From positions 4,650,001-4,714,000 of the forward strand of contig AP014633.1 in the NCBI GenBank assembly GCA_000828835.1: a stretch of DNA of 64,000 bases. Direction: 5' to 3'. Positions 43,601-52,055 of this stretch are shown one piece after another. Position numbers and translations under genes: made by a program. This DNA comes from Thioploca ingrica. GTDB lineage: Bacteria; Pseudomonadota; Gammaproteobacteria; Beggiatoales; Beggiatoaceae. Positions within the stretch are counted from its first letter, which is position 1. Each line of letters opens with the position of its first letter. Below the pieces are notes generated by a model. That model did not search any database, was not told where the DNA came from, and was given only the letters and a program-made list of their open reading frames with translations.

Positions 43601-46002
43601 TGATTGGATTGAAGTTTCCAACCGATAGTGGTTAGTAATTCGTTTAGACCACTGGGTAACTGACTGCTATCTTTATCATTGTCGTTGTTACCTTCATCAT
43701 CACCTTCATTGTCGTTATCATCTTCATCATCATTGGTAGATTGAGGTGGCAACGTGGTTTCTAAAACATTTATGGCGACTAATACGATTACATCAGGAGT
43801 TGATGCTGATAATAACTTTAACTCTTCGGCTGGCATCAATTTCAACAAGTCAAACCCGATTGCCAATAGAATCTCTTGATTTAAGCCGCCAATATTACTG
43901 GCATTAAAACCCGCCAAACTTTCTGAAGAGAGCGCGAGTACTTGCTCAGAAGATAAACCGGAAACGCATTTTTCAGTTAATGCACCCACTTGTTCTTTAG
44001 TCATGCCAATCATGGCATCGGTGGGTATCAAAGCGATTTGTTTCGCCGTCAACTGGGCAATCGTTTCCAGGGGTAATTCGCTCAGTTGTTGGGCAGTGAG
44101 GTGAGAGAGATCAACTTCAATGACATTAACTTCTTCTTCAGCGACGGTCTTACCACCTGCGGTTGCGCAAGGACCAAGGCTGTCACCATGGCTCAGATGT
44201 TTCTCTACATCGGCAGGTGAAATATCAAGAGAATTAGCTTTTCCTGGATTACCACTAGGAACATGACAAACGGTAACTTGACCCTTTTCGGTAGTGAATA
44301 AGGCAACGAGTTGTTTTTCATCAAAGATTTCCTTCGCTTTATCACCCAGAACTGACACTTGTGCTGATGTCATACCGGCTTTAGCTTCGTCAGATAAAGC
44401 AGCGAGTTGCTCATCGCTTAATGCAGCCACGACTTCGAGAGAGAGGGAACCCACCATTTCTTTGGTCAAACCACTAATGGCGGCTACGGTCAATTTAACC
44501 GCTTGTTCTTTGGTCAAACCCTTTAAAGCGGCGGGTTGAAATTGAGCAACCTGTTCTGGAGTTAAGGAAGCAATGACTTCTAGCGACAATTTACTCACCG
44601 CTTGAGCATCGAGTGATGAAATATCTAAGTCACCAACCGGTGGTTTGATTCCTTTCAGGATCTCAACTTGTGCTGGCGTTAGTTTTGGTGAATTGGGATC
44701 ATCTTTCGCCAGGACGAATTGCGCCACTTCTGAAGAAATGGATTTCATCTCCGTTTCAGTTAACGCAGCAACTTTTTCAATGAATTTGGAGAGGGATTCT
44801 GCTGGGATCTTCACTTCGCCGATCATTAACTGACCGGCATCCAGCTTGACCGTACTCCAATCGGTTAGCTTGGAAATCGCCTCTGCTGGGGTGAGGGTCG
44901 TGGTTGCGGGGAGAAGCGCTTTAAGTGTGGTAACTTGAGCGGTAGTTAGTTTGGGTGAATTGGGATCATCTTTCGCCAGGATAAATTTAGCCACTTCCGG
45001 AGAAATTAATTTCAACTCCGTTTCAGTTAACGCAGCGGCTTTTTCAATCAATTTGGAGATTAAGTCTGTTGGGATCTTCACGTCCCCGATCATTAAATTC
45101 TGCTCAGCATCTAGCTTAACCGTACCCCAATCGGTTAGCTTGGAAATCGCCTCTGCTGGGGTGAGGGTCGTGGTTGCGGGGAGAAGCGCTTTAAGTGTGG
45201 TAACTTGAGCGGTAGTTAGTTTGGGTGAATTGGGATCATCTTTCGCCAGGATAAATTTAGCCACTTCCGGAGAAATTGATTTCAACTCCGTTGCAGTTAA
45301 CGAATTGACTTTTTCGATAAATTTGGAGATTAAGTCTGCTGGTATCTTCACATCCCCGATCATTAAATTCTGGTCAGCATCCAGCTTGACTGTACTCCAA
45401 TCGGTTAGCTTAGAAATCGCGTCTGCCGGAGTGAGAGTCGTGGTTGCGGGGAGAAGCGCTTTCAGTGCAGTAATTTTCTCCGCAAGCGAGGGGAAGTCGG
45501 CTTGGTGATCAAGGAGAAATTGGGCAACCGGGGGATTCATTTTGCTGAAATCAGCAAAAGTAGTGATTTTGACCACGAATTTTTGAAGCTCTTTAGAAGA
45601 TATTTTGAGATCTCCAATGACCAGTTGATCACTGTTGATTGTAACGGTGTCAAGGTTAGTTTCTGTCAATATTCCGATAGCTTGTTCAACCGCAGTGTCT
45701 ACCACTTGTTGCAACGTTGCTATCTGAGCAGCAGTGAGTTTAGGATCAGCAGATTCATTATGGTCAATCAGAAACTGGGCTAATTGTGGGGGGAGTGTAT
45801 TTAATTCAACTGACAAACTAACGACTTTTCCGATGAAACTATTCGTTAAATCTGTTGTAATATCTCCAACATTTACATTAACGATAGAGTTTTTATCTAA
45901 TTGGTTAATTTGCTCGGCGGTGAGCGGTGCCGCTGAGACATTTCCCATGGCCATGCTTAAAAAAGCGGCTTGAATGGCTATAATAAGTTGTTTCTTTTTC
46001 AT
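40642..46002 (-). CDS. giant secreted repeat protein of unknown function
   Basis: A 1786-residue protein; the signal peptide is residues 1-24 (MKKKQLIIAIQAAFLSMAMGNVSA). Residues about 170-460 contain four near-identical units of about 90 residues; two share runs of identical DNA. Much of the rest follows a looser motif of 15-18 residues (LSxEQVAxLSxExxxGLT). Residues about 578-615 are a CHVPSGNP...HLSHGDxLGPC cassette known from secreted proteins, which looks like a metal- or ligand-binding module. Residues about 755-780 are acidic (DDEDDNDNEGDDEG). Residues about 1186-1295 hold eleven units of TATDETSG-x-x. Residues about 1628-1786 are Thr/Ser/Asn-rich, with three 37-residue units. No barrel, anchor or sorting signal is visible. 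It may form extracellular or surface structure. GGAG lies 8 bases before the ATG. Confidence 0.75.
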   Translation of the reverse strand: MKKKQLIIAIQAAFLSMAMGNVSAAPLTAEQINQLDKNSIVNVNVGDITTDLTNSFIGKVVSLSVELNTLPPQLAQFLIDHNESADPKLTAAQIATLQQVVDTAVEQAIGILTETNLDTVTINSDQLVIGDLKISSKELQKFVVKITTFADFSKMNPPVAQFLLDHQADFPSLAEKITALKALLPATTTLTPADAISKLTDWSTVKLDADQNLMIGDVKIPADLISKFIEKVNSLTATELKSISPEVAKFILAKDDPNSPKLTTAQVTTLKALLPATTTLTPAEAISKLTDWGTVKLDAEQNLMIGDVKIPTDLISKLIEKAAALTETELKLISPEVAKFILAKDDPNSPKLTTAQVTTLKALLPATTTLTPAEAISKLTDWSTVKLDAGQLMIGEVKIPAESLSKFIEKVAALTETEMKSISSEVAQFVLAKDDPNSPKLTPAQVEILKGIKPPVGDLDISSLDAQAVSKLSLEVIASLTPEQVAQFQPAALKGLTKEQAVKLTVAAISGLTKEMVGSLSLEVVAALSDEQLAALSDEAKAGMTSAQVSVLGDKAKEIFDEKQLVALFTTEKGQVTVCHVPSGNPGKANSLDISPADVEKHLSHGDSLGPCATAGGKTVAEEEVNVIEVDLSHLTAQQLSELPLETIAQLTAKQIALIPTDAMIGMTKEQVGALTEKCVSGLSSEQVLALSSESLAGFNASNIGGLNQEILLAIGFDLLKLMPAEELKLLSASTPDVIVLVAINVLETTLPPQSTNDDEDDNDNEGDDEGNNDNDKDSSQLPSGLNELLTTIGWKLQSNQLVLSPESISALSTDFLASLSAQQFEYLHPTIMAQLTTEQMSSIKEETLAQLGDDYLDQVPEEKLSEFSPEFLTKFVLQLDVKKIEKKFKKKHAKDYAKYLEKFYEKLFKPLGWKVEVKEKDGQFFIKIKPKKEAFKFVSKQFVSLIDFEPSENETQADLAEKLTSMPTTSLEGLDDDQVASIPAQEVDKLPPAAAKPVQDKKTVVQFAEQASTGNVTEDTAKKLTPEIIGKIQPEQVAKFSPVTFKLFTAMQIGSLPIVSISVMTAPMVAQITPEAVSGLKADQLSAIPPTAVAGFNAGMIANLQVTAVIGFKHPQLAFLPVEAMEGWKPETFAALDPEEVDGFNVYQLIQMLHKKPEIRKAITEDQWENLPITPDTPVLPVVEDQTATDETSGDQTATDETSGDQTATDETSGDETATDETSGNETATDETSGDETATDETSGDETATDETSGDETATDETSGDETATDETSGDQTATDETSGDQTTTDETSGETTPIEVTVDEKTGQITLPQAEIDLSEADGITPTDLEIGTVDLTTPLIIDGEELPPIVEQLEETLTDVGMPDLTVTQEDGIVNITGSGDLAGTDLAFVPDEETIVRVEEGTPAGVTQDKNGFYIIVTPNGIQMTFLPAPKNPVQLLKLAHGNQGKGKLKKKKHGAFHFPVVGYGNVAAMFNPTIMPAPKEMKPGIFIEGMSGTVVYPNGTMQMIRPAMPEMAQLQVATMTLLGLEIAFEYQANGTAKFEFNGQNFKAIPTFEVAEDKPSDTSQPVLEVTNAKEGEQIETLNEQGEPVSEELIAKATIATEEGTQELNVVKDVTTTEAGNGETTTDESVVPETENTTDTSNTSPETTSSDATNTTNSDAANTGESVVPATENTTDTSNTSPATTSSDATNTTNSDAANTGESVVPAAENTTDTSNTSPATTSSDATNTTNSDAANSSDTTKSSTGEVTNENTASTPDTTPSAASATEPTDNSENSTTTTVSE
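40785..41115. repeat. three 111-bp repeats, C-terminal part of the giant gene
   Basis: Three copies of a 111-base unit code ESVVPATENTTDTSNTS... blocks of 37 residues. They differ in few bases. The array is Thr-, Ser- and Asn-rich. Confidence 0.7.
42118..42447. repeat. eleven 30-bp tandem repeats in the giant gene
   Basis: Exactly 330 bases, eleven 30-base units, each coding a ten-residue unit of the type (D/N)(Q/E)TATDETSG. The units differ by one or two bases and have no spacers, so this is a tandem minisatellite and not a CRISPR array. The copy number can vary without frame loss. Confidence 0.85.
44650..45480. repeat. about 270-bp repeats in the giant gene (90-residue units)
   Basis: At least three units of about 270 bases. 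The blocks around 44878-44980 and 45148-45250 appear identical over about 100 bases, for example CTCTGCTGGGGTGAGGGTCG and ACTTGAGCGGTAGTTAGTTT. This is far more similar than the rest of the units, so exchange or recent duplication is likely. Confidence 0.75.
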
Positions 46003-46485
46003 CGTTGTGCTCCACTAAATAAATTAGTTTTAATAACATGGTGATAAGAATAGTGGAATCTAGAAAATAAAAAATAAGAATATATCTTATTGACACATAG
46101 GTATTTTACTTAAAATCATGAATACACGGTAAAAAAAATTAGCTTGGGTTAAATAGTAGCAGGGCTAGAGTTTTTCAGCAATCCTATGCTGATATTCATT
46201 GTAATCAATCCAACCGGATGGCCATTGCTATTAAATTAACCACCCCTCACTCCCCTCCTTCTCAAGGAGGGGTTGGGGGTGGTTGAAAAAGTTTATTTCA
46301 TTCAATCGATTAATAACCACCCCCCAATCCCTCCTTAGTAAGGCGGGGGAGGAAACAGCTTAACTTAATGGCAGTGAACCGGATGGTGGGAAGGGATTCA
46401 CACCTTACTTTTTGAATACTTATCGTCCATAATGCCGGCTATTCGATCTCACGTGTACACCGCCAGCGGATCTAGCTGTACTCAT
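46003..46485. other. intergenic: upstream region of the giant gene, with MITE copy B
   Basis: The first 200 bases (46003-46200) are AT-rich and should hold the giant gene's promoter; no certain box was fixed. Copy B of the MITE-like family fills 46222-46376. The remainder, to the DUF1887-like gene end at 46486, shows nothing recognised. Confidence 0.5.
46222..46376. mobile_element. 155-bp MITE-like element, copy B
   Basis: CATTGCTATTAAATTAA (46223-46239) and the inverse of CACTGCCATTAAGTTAA (46360-46376) match at 14 of 17 bases. The 10-bp direct repeat AACCGGATGG flanks it at 46212-46221 and 46377-46386. Inside are two G-run palindromes (CCTCCTTCTCAAGGAGG; CCCTCCTTAGTAAGGCGGG). It carries no gene. 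It is the same element as copies A, C and D. Confidence 0.75.
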
Positions 46486-47511
46486 TTATTTGGCATTAAA
46501 TCTATCAAATAACCGAGTAAAAGCAGATTGTTTTTTCGGTTCAAGCAGTTCAGCAATAGCCGACAGAAAATTTTTCTCATTGACTATCTTCATATCAAAC
46601 GTATTCGTCAGTCCTAAGACTTTATCATCAGGTATACCTAACACCAGCAACAAAAAGTGTTTTCTATCAAACTTTAAGCGCTTACATAATTCAGCATATT
46701 TATTAATAAAAGACCTGAATTCACCGGCTTTACATTCTATCCACAAGGGGATTTTGTCATTGATAAGAAAAAATAGATCAATTTCATGTTTATCTCCGTT
46801 AGGTAATTCCATATGAAAACTGCGCAAGCAAGAAAATTTAAGTTGCTTGTCAACCAACCAAGATGCCACTTTCATAAATGCAAACCACTCTAACCATTCG
46901 CCATTAAAAAAATTGACGATTTTCGGTTCAGTTTGTAAAGTTAAATTTATCCGTTTATCCGTTTTTTCATTGAAATATTTGGCAATAAAAGCATCGTCGT
47001 AGAGTTCCTTACAAAACGCCTTAATCACTTGAATATCTTGTTGACTGTGAGAAGAAAGATTGAAACTAGCTTTGGTATATCCTTTGGTTTGAGTCCATTT
47101 TATTTTGTCACTCACTTCTTTTAAAATGTCATAGTTATCGCCCAACTTCACGGCAATTTCATCAAAAAATCCACCAATATCAACATCTTTTTGATCATAT
47201 TTTACTTTAACTTGTTTCGCGGCAAACCACTGAATAACCCCATCAAAGTTACTGAGTGCGGGAGAAGAGGGCATATTGGCAAAGGCATAACCTTTATTCT
47301 CTTTTGGGCTAGGGGGCGGAGGCTGAGTGGATTTTAGTTCCACCAATTCTGCTGCTAACTGAGTTATTTGTTGAGAGAGTTGCTGAACTAAAGCAATGGT
47401 ATCCTGTATTGAAGTCACTTGTTGACACGATGGACATTTAACTTTTTTACCCAGATGTTGATTAGCAACTTCTCGTAAATATCCACACGCTTCACATTTT
47501 AAAAAAGCCAT
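46486..47511 (-). CDS. zinc-ribbon / DUF1887-like PD-(D/E)XK nuclease-like protein
   Basis: A 341-residue protein. Residues 6-29 are a zinc ribbon (C6, C9, C26, C29: KCEACGYLRE and KVKCPSCQQ). A coiled-coil segment (about 37-60, QQLSQQITQLAAELVELK) follows. Residues about 200-325 carry a nuclease-like core like that of DUF1887/Card1-type effectors: WLEWFAFMKVASWLV, HEIDLFFLINDKIPLWIECKAGEF (with D and E-x-K, about 242-265), and a helical end. In Card1, the C-terminal nuclease is coupled to a CARF domain that binds cyclic oligoadenylate; no CARF domain is visible here. There is no CRISPR array or cas gene in the window. Confidence 0.68.
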   Translation of the reverse strand: MAFLKCEACGYLREVANQHLGKKVKCPSCQQVTSIQDTIALVQQLSQQITQLAAELVELKSTQPPPPSPKENKGYAFANMPSSPALSNFDGVIQWFAAKQVKVKYDQKDVDIGGFFDEIAVKLGDNYDILKEVSDKIKWTQTKGYTKASFNLSSHSQQDIQVIKAFCKELYDDAFIAKYFNEKTDKRINLTLQTEPKIVNFFNGEWLEWFAFMKVASWLVDKQLKFSCLRSFHMELPNGDKHEIDLFFLINDKIPLWIECKAGEFRSFINKYAELCKRLKFDRKHFLLLVLGIPDDKVLGLTNTFDMKIVNEKNFLSAIAELLEPKKQSAFTRLFDRFNAK

Positions 47512-47584
47512 TGTTTACTTACCCCTCCAGTTAAATGCCGCTAACACTTAGTTCAAATATTACCGAACCGATTTCACTGATTTT

Positions 47585-48133
47585 TCACCTCATTAAAGAT
47601 GATCTTTTAAAGAAAATCTTATTCAATGGTAGATGAATATTCAACACACTATCAAATACTTCCCCTTCCTCAAACGATTTAGATTGCTGCAGTGAAGAAT
47701 AGATCTTAACCAATTTCAAATTTGGATCAACATACCAACAGGATTTTACCCCCATAGCAAAATAAACGCGGAACTTACGCAAAATTTCCATACTCGACTG
47801 AGAAGGCGACACAATTTCAATACAAAGTAAGGGCGCTTGTTCCAATCTGGCGATATCATCCTCTTCTAATTCGGGGTCAAGATAATCTAGATCCTGAGCA
47901 TCGTATAGGCAAATGTCCGGTTTGAGTTCACGTTCTGCTTTGACATGATATTTTTTGAGAATGGCTTGACGTTCCGAAGAAGAAACATCTAAGCTTAATT
48001 CGGTGGCGATGGTAAACTGGTCGTCAGGTAGAGTTTTGATAAGATGAGTTTGTACCAGCGCATGATTGATAGAACTCTTTTGAATATCTTCCTCTGGTTG
48101 CACGTCCTCATCTGCAATTAATTCTATTGTCAT
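47585..48133 (-). CDS. Uma2-family (DUF820) endonuclease-like protein
   Basis: A 182-residue Uma2/DUF820-type PD-(D/E)XK protein. It has IATELSLDVSSSERQAIL (about 38-55), KPDICLYDAQDLD (Asp, about 68-80), PLLCIEIVSPSQSSMEILRK (E-x-V, about 98-117) and GVKSCWYVDPNLKLVKIY. The family is named from presumed restriction-like endonucleases; the reaction is unproven. GGAGGA before the ATG at 48133 decides the start. It is one of two Uma2 genes in this window (the other is at 53473). Confidence 0.82.
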   Translation of the reverse strand: MTIELIADEDVQPEEDIQKSSINHALVQTHLIKTLPDDQFTIATELSLDVSSSERQAILKKYHVKAERELKPDICLYDAQDLDYLDPELEEDDIARLEQAPLLCIEIVSPSQSSMEILRKFRVYFAMGVKSCWYVDPNLKLVKIYSSLQQSKSFEEGEVFDSVLNIHLPLNKIFFKRSSLMR

Positions 48134-48254
48134 CAACTTCCTCCGCAACCAAGGCTATATTTCTCAAAATATTGACTGATAAACAATCTATATACAAGAG
48201 CAAGTAAAATAGTAAAATAGGATGTGCATTACCTACAGCGTACGTAGAAAGGTT

Positions 48255-48851
48255 TTAATCTTGAAAATGAGACCAAGCAATATCATTGATTTCCAATGAC
48301 CAAGGAATGAATGGTACCAATAGCACTGGCATTAACATACCACCGAACAATATTTTTTTTATAATAGTAGGATGTGGATAAATATAATAAGCCCAAAAAG
48401 AGAAAACAGCTGCTAAAAAAGCGGCACCAACACTTGGACGAATGTATTTAAAAGCATTTTGATGAAGTGACGAAATTAAGGGAATAACTATTTGAGCGCC
48501 AATGTAAAAAATCGCTATGAAGATGTAGACTATTGCCAGTGTTGTTAACGTTAACTTGAAGAACGATAATTTATCTCTTTTCACCATTTTCAACCATAAA
48601 CTACTCACCAAGGCGATGGGTATAGTAATCGGACTAGTCATTATCAATGATAACAAAGCATCAATGAAATAATTACCCGTAAGAATTCTTATAATTTGGT
48701 TGGGATCAAATTTAGGCTGTTCAAACAAAAAGCTGATGAGGAAAGCGAGCAATGATAACCCGATTACAACCCCCATCCAAACTAGATGATCACGACTATC
48801 GTTAATGCTTTCTTTTTCTACTACTGATTTATTGTACAACGATTGTGGCAT
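48255..48851 (-). CDS. polytopic membrane protein paired with the gene upstream
   Basis: A 198-residue integral membrane protein with about five hydrophobic helices, for example VWMGVVIGLSLLAFLISFLF (about 25-44), ITIPIALVSSLW, LTTLAIVYIFIAIFYIGAQ and PSVGAAFLAAVFSFWAYYIY. No family is recognised. The ATG at 48851, with AAAGGA 6 bases before, is chosen; this start overlaps the stop of the 245-residue gene by 23 bases, so the two are translationally coupled. It may be an immunity or partner protein for that gene (inference). Confidence 0.65.
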   Translation of the reverse strand: MPQSLYNKSVVEKESINDSRDHLVWMGVVIGLSLLAFLISFLFEQPKFDPNQIIRILTGNYFIDALLSLIMTSPITIPIALVSSLWLKMVKRDKLSFFKLTLTTLAIVYIFIAIFYIGAQIVIPLISSLHQNAFKYIRPSVGAAFLAAVFSFWAYYIYPHPTIIKKILFGGMLMPVLLVPFIPWSLEINDIAWSHFQD

Positions 48852-49566
48852 AGTGTTCCTTTGGCGGAATCGGTGGTGTTTTAAATTCAGCGAAACGTTC
48901 CAGATTAGCATTGACCCAAGTTGCCATTTGATTTTGGCTTATAGTTAAGGTAATAACTTGATTGGGTTTACATAAATTAAGCTTATGTTTAGCTGCACTT
49001 TGACTGAGTAGTTTTTCTCCAGTATTGAAAAAAAGAGCCAGTACAGCGGGTGAGTCTCTAATCCAAATTCCACCAGATAGTTTGTAGTATTGAGTAGCTA
49101 CATCATCCATTATTTCAGCAACTAATTCTATAGCTGACACGGCTTCTAACCTCAAACATTGTAATTCAAAAGGGCGAGAATGAGGACGAAATTTTTGGGC
49201 GGTATCGGTATGTATACTTCCCCACCCTAACCCTTGACCAAATAATGTCCCTTTACATCTATAACTACTGAAACTCATGTACTGCAGATAGTCTGATAAT
49301 CTGCCGGCAAAGTTTTCTTCATATTCCCATGCAATAGCACCAACAATTGCTCTTGAATCAATATTGTGATTTTGCCCTTGTTGCAGAATATCATTTCTAA
49401 ATTGCGTAAGCATTTCTGTTAGCGAAATACGAAAATGAGAAGTGGATAAATTACATGGAGAACAACTAGGAGAGAAGATATTTTTGATTCTTTCAATGGT
49501 CTGTTCTGGAGTTTCTCCATAATCAATATACCAAGCCCAGCGTAATATTCTTTCAAACTCATCCAT
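48829..49566 (-). CDS. unrecognised 245-residue protein (possible lysozyme-like or effector protein)
   Basis: A soluble 245-residue protein without signal peptide. The middle block AIVGAIAWEYEENFAGRLSDYL (about 68-89), followed by GTLFGQGLGWGSIHTDTAQ, looks like an active-site motif of a cell-wall or glycan-degrading enzyme (Glu in AWEYEEN), but I do not recognise the family. There are Cys at PSCSPCNLS. The coupled downstream membrane protein gene suggests a two-gene module such as effector plus immunity protein. That is a layout argument only. Confidence 0.5.
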   Translation of the reverse strand: MDEFERILRWAWYIDYGETPEQTIERIKNIFSPSCSPCNLSTSHFRISLTEMLTQFRNDILQQGQNHNIDSRAIVGAIAWEYEENFAGRLSDYLQYMSFSSYRCKGTLFGQGLGWGSIHTDTAQKFRPHSRPFELQCLRLEAVSAIELVAEIMDDVATQYYKLSGGIWIRDSPAVLALFFNTGEKLLSQSAAKHKLNLCKPNQVITLTISQNQMATWVNANLERFAEFKTPPIPPKEHYATIVVQ

Positions 49567-49802
49567 TTTTTATTCCTTTTACTGGTAAAAACTATCTATA
49601 TTAAATAATTTTATCTCATCAGAATAACAATTTTAATCACCATTTAAATATGCAGCAAACTCGAGATTTTTTTACTAATGATTCATGATAGAGGTGGCTT
49701 CACGAACTACCCTATTCCCTATTGTTGCTTAATCACATATAATTGTTCGCTTTCACTTACTTGTCCACAGTACAAGTCATAGCACAGAATCGAGAGAATC
49801 AC

Positions 49803-50159
49803 ATGGTCACAATTCGTTTAAGTCGTGGTGGCGCAAAAAAGCGTCCTTATTATCACATTATCGTTACTGATTCACGTAGCCGTCGAGATGGTCGTTATAT
49901 TGAACGACTTGGCTTTTTTAATCCAATTGCGAGCGGCAAAGCGACAGAACCTTTACGCATTGATTTAGCGCGTACCCAATATTGGTTAAGTAACGGTGCT
50001 CAAGCCTCAGAAAGAGTAGAACAATTAATCAAAGAATATAGTAAAAAGGCACCGATTGCTCCCGTGGTCAATCAAAGTAATATGCCAGAACCAGCGGCAG
50101 TTATCAGTGCGACAATTGAACCTCCACCAACAACGGTAGAAACTTCCCCAGCCACCTAA
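49803..50159 (+). CDS. rpsP: 30S ribosomal protein S16
   Basis: Small-subunit assembly protein. The 118-residue product has [41 protein letters not shown] and a C-terminal tail rich in Pro, Ala and Thr ([20 protein letters not shown]) that is longer than in E. coli (82 residues). The ATG at 49803 is the family start, with GAGAG upstream. It is the first gene of the rpsP-rimM-trmD-rplS operon. Confidence 0.96.
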   Translation: MVTIRLSRGGAKKRPYYHIIVTDSRSRRDGRYIERLGFFNPIASGKATEPLRIDLARTQYWLSNGAQASERVEQLIKEYSKKAPIAPVVNQSNMPEPAAVISATIEPPPTTVETSPAT

Positions 50160-50174
50160 TTATTAGCGTTACTC

Positions 50175-50687
50175 ATGTCCGAATCTACCCGGGTCATGCT
50201 AGGGAAAATTAATGGATTATATGGTGTACACGGTTGGGTAAAAATATTTTCTTATACCAAACCGGTCACCAATATTTTGAACTATTCACCGTGGCAAGTG
50301 TATCAACAAGGACAATGGCAAACCATGTTGGTGCCAGAAGGTCAAGCTCACGGTAAAGGCATCGTAGCTCGCTTAGAAACCTGTCATGATCGTAATGAAG
50401 CAGTGCGATTCTTGGGAGCCGATATTGCGATTTATCGTGAGCAATTGCCACCCCTTCCAGAGGATGAATATTATTGGAGCGATCTGGTTGGGTTAACGGT
50501 GATTAACCAGGAAAATATTATTTTGGGTCAAGTCAATTATTTGCTAGAAACCGGAGCCAATGATGTTTTAGTGGTGAAAGGTGAACAGGAGCGTTTAATT
50601 CCGCTGGTATTCAATGAAATTGTACTGGAAGTTAATTTAGCACAACGTTGGTTGCGAGTGGCCTGGGATGTGGATTTTTTAATCTAA
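50175..50687 (+). CDS. rimM: 16S rRNA-processing protein RimM
   Basis: Assists 30S head assembly with S19. The 170-residue product has [21 protein letters not shown] (N-terminal RimM domain) and the PRC-barrel second part ([35 protein letters not shown]). It begins 15 bases after rpsP. Confidence 0.95.
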   Translation: MSESTRVMLGKINGLYGVHGWVKIFSYTKPVTNILNYSPWQVYQQGQWQTMLVPEGQAHGKGIVARLETCHDRNEAVRFLGADIAIYREQLPPLPEDEYYWSDLVGLTVINQENIILGQVNYLLETGANDVLVVKGEQERLIPLVFNEIVLEVNLAQRWLRVAWDVDFLI

Positions 50688-50772
50688 CTTAACCCGTTCA
50701 TTTTCCCTCAAAACAAGCCAATATCCTCCAGTTAACCCTATAATAGCGCCTATTTCTTCAAAACCAGTCTCT

Positions 50773-51519
50773 ATGCATATTGGCGTGATTACCCTATTTC
50801 CTCAAATGTTAGATGCTTTACGGTGCGGTGGAATCACTGCACGGGCTTTAGAACGGGGTTTGTTACAACTCTCAACCTGGAACCCAAGGGATTTTACCCA
50901 TAATAAGCATCGTCGAGTCGATGACCGACCTTATGGTGGTGGTCCAGGCATGGTGATGCAAGTACAACCACTCCGTACTGCCATTCAAATGGCTATCAGC
51001 GTACTTGGGCAAGATACGCATGTTATTTATTTATCGCCGCAAGGTCGCCGGTTCGATCAAAATGGGGTACAAACTTTACTTAACTATCCACGGTTATTGA
51101 TGGTAGCGGGTCGCTATGAAGGAATTGATGAGCGCTTAATAGAACAAGATATCGATGAAGAATGGTCGATAGGTGATTATGTTCTTAGCGGCGGTGAACT
51201 GGCTGCTATGGTCATCATTGATGCGCTAATTCGTTGGTTACCCCAAGCGTTAGGACATCAAGAGTCAGCTACAACCGATTCTTTTTACAACGGTTTATTA
51301 GATCACCCTCATTATACTAGACCGGAAGAACTGGCCGGTCAAAAAGTACCGGCTATTTTGTTATCGGGTAACCACGCCCAGATTGCGCGTTGGCGACATA
51401 AACAAGCTTTGGGAAAAACGTGGCGTCGATGCCCGCAATTATTAGAACAGCTTGAGTTAACGGCTGAACAACAACAACTTTTAACTGAATTTATTACTGA
51501 ACAAGGAGAAGTAGAATGA
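50773..51519 (+). CDS. trmD: tRNA (guanine37-N1)-methyltransferase
   Basis: Methylates G37 of tRNAs with a SPOUT fold and trefoil knot. The 248-residue product has [32 protein letters not shown] (substrate region), [36 protein letters not shown] (knot and SAM-binding site) and [17 protein letters not shown]. It has its usual place after rimM (85-base gap) and overlaps rplS by 4 bases. Confidence 0.97.
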   Translation: MHIGVITLFPQMLDALRCGGITARALERGLLQLSTWNPRDFTHNKHRRVDDRPYGGGPGMVMQVQPLRTAIQMAISVLGQDTHVIYLSPQGRRFDQNGVQTLLNYPRLLMVAGRYEGIDERLIEQDIDEEWSIGDYVLSGGELAAMVIIDALIRWLPQALGHQESATTDSFYNGLLDHPHYTRPEELAGQKVPAILLSGNHAQIARWRHKQALGKTWRRCPQLLEQLELTAEQQQLLTEFITEQGEVE

Positions 51520-51893
51520 CAAATATTATCGCCATCTTGGAACAAGAACAGATGTCTAAAGAAATCCCCGATTTTAGGCCAGGCGACACTGTCATAGTGC
51601 AAGTTAAAGTAAAAGAAGGTAATCGCGAACGTTTACAAGCATTTGAAGGACTAGTCATTGCCAAACGGAATCGTGGTTTAAATTCTGCTTTTACGGTTCG
51701 CAAAATTTCCCATGGGGAAGGAGTAGAACGGGTTTTTCAAACTTATAGTCCTTTAATTGCAGAAATTCAAATCAAACGTCGAGGTGACGTTAGAAGGGCT
51801 AAACTTTATTACATGCGTAATTTACGTGGTAAAGCGGCTCGTATTAAAGAAAAAATCTCAGCCCCAACTCCCAAAGAAGAGTCACCCAAGTAA
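51516..51893 (+). CDS. rplS: 50S ribosomal protein L19
   Basis: Large-subunit protein at the 30S interface. The 125-residue product starts [20 protein letters not shown] and has [44 protein letters not shown] and [28 protein letters not shown]. It has a short Pro/Ser tail after the usual end. It overlaps trmD by 4 bases. Confidence 0.97.
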   Translation: MTNIIAILEQEQMSKEIPDFRPGDTVIVQVKVKEGNRERLQAFEGLVIAKRNRGLNSAFTVRKISHGEGVERVFQTYSPLIAEIQIKRRGDVRRAKLYYMRNLRGKAARIKEKISAPTPKEESPK

Positions 51894-51901
51894 CCAAGTT
51901 A

Positions 51902-51933
51902 GATTTTGGATTGGCTATTTTCAATCCAAAATC
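51902..51933 (+). terminator. possible terminator of the rpsP-rplS operon
   Basis: GATTTTGGATTG (51902-51913) pairs exactly with CAATCCAAAATC (51922-51933), 8 bases after the rplS stop. No T-run follows, so it may also be just a stem. Confidence 0.45.
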
Positions 51934-52055
51934 AACCTAGTCTATTATCTTAATCATAGCAGCCATCACTTGAATAAAGTTTTTCTTTCTCTAAAAGGGT
52001 GAGATAGAATGAGTGCTGCTATTTATTCACTTTTGGTTTATTTCAAGGAATTATT

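Noticed and set aside
49722..49743. TATAAT at 49738 as the rpsP promoter
   Set aside because: A good -10 but no -35 at proper spacing (TTGCTT is too close); not strong enough to list.
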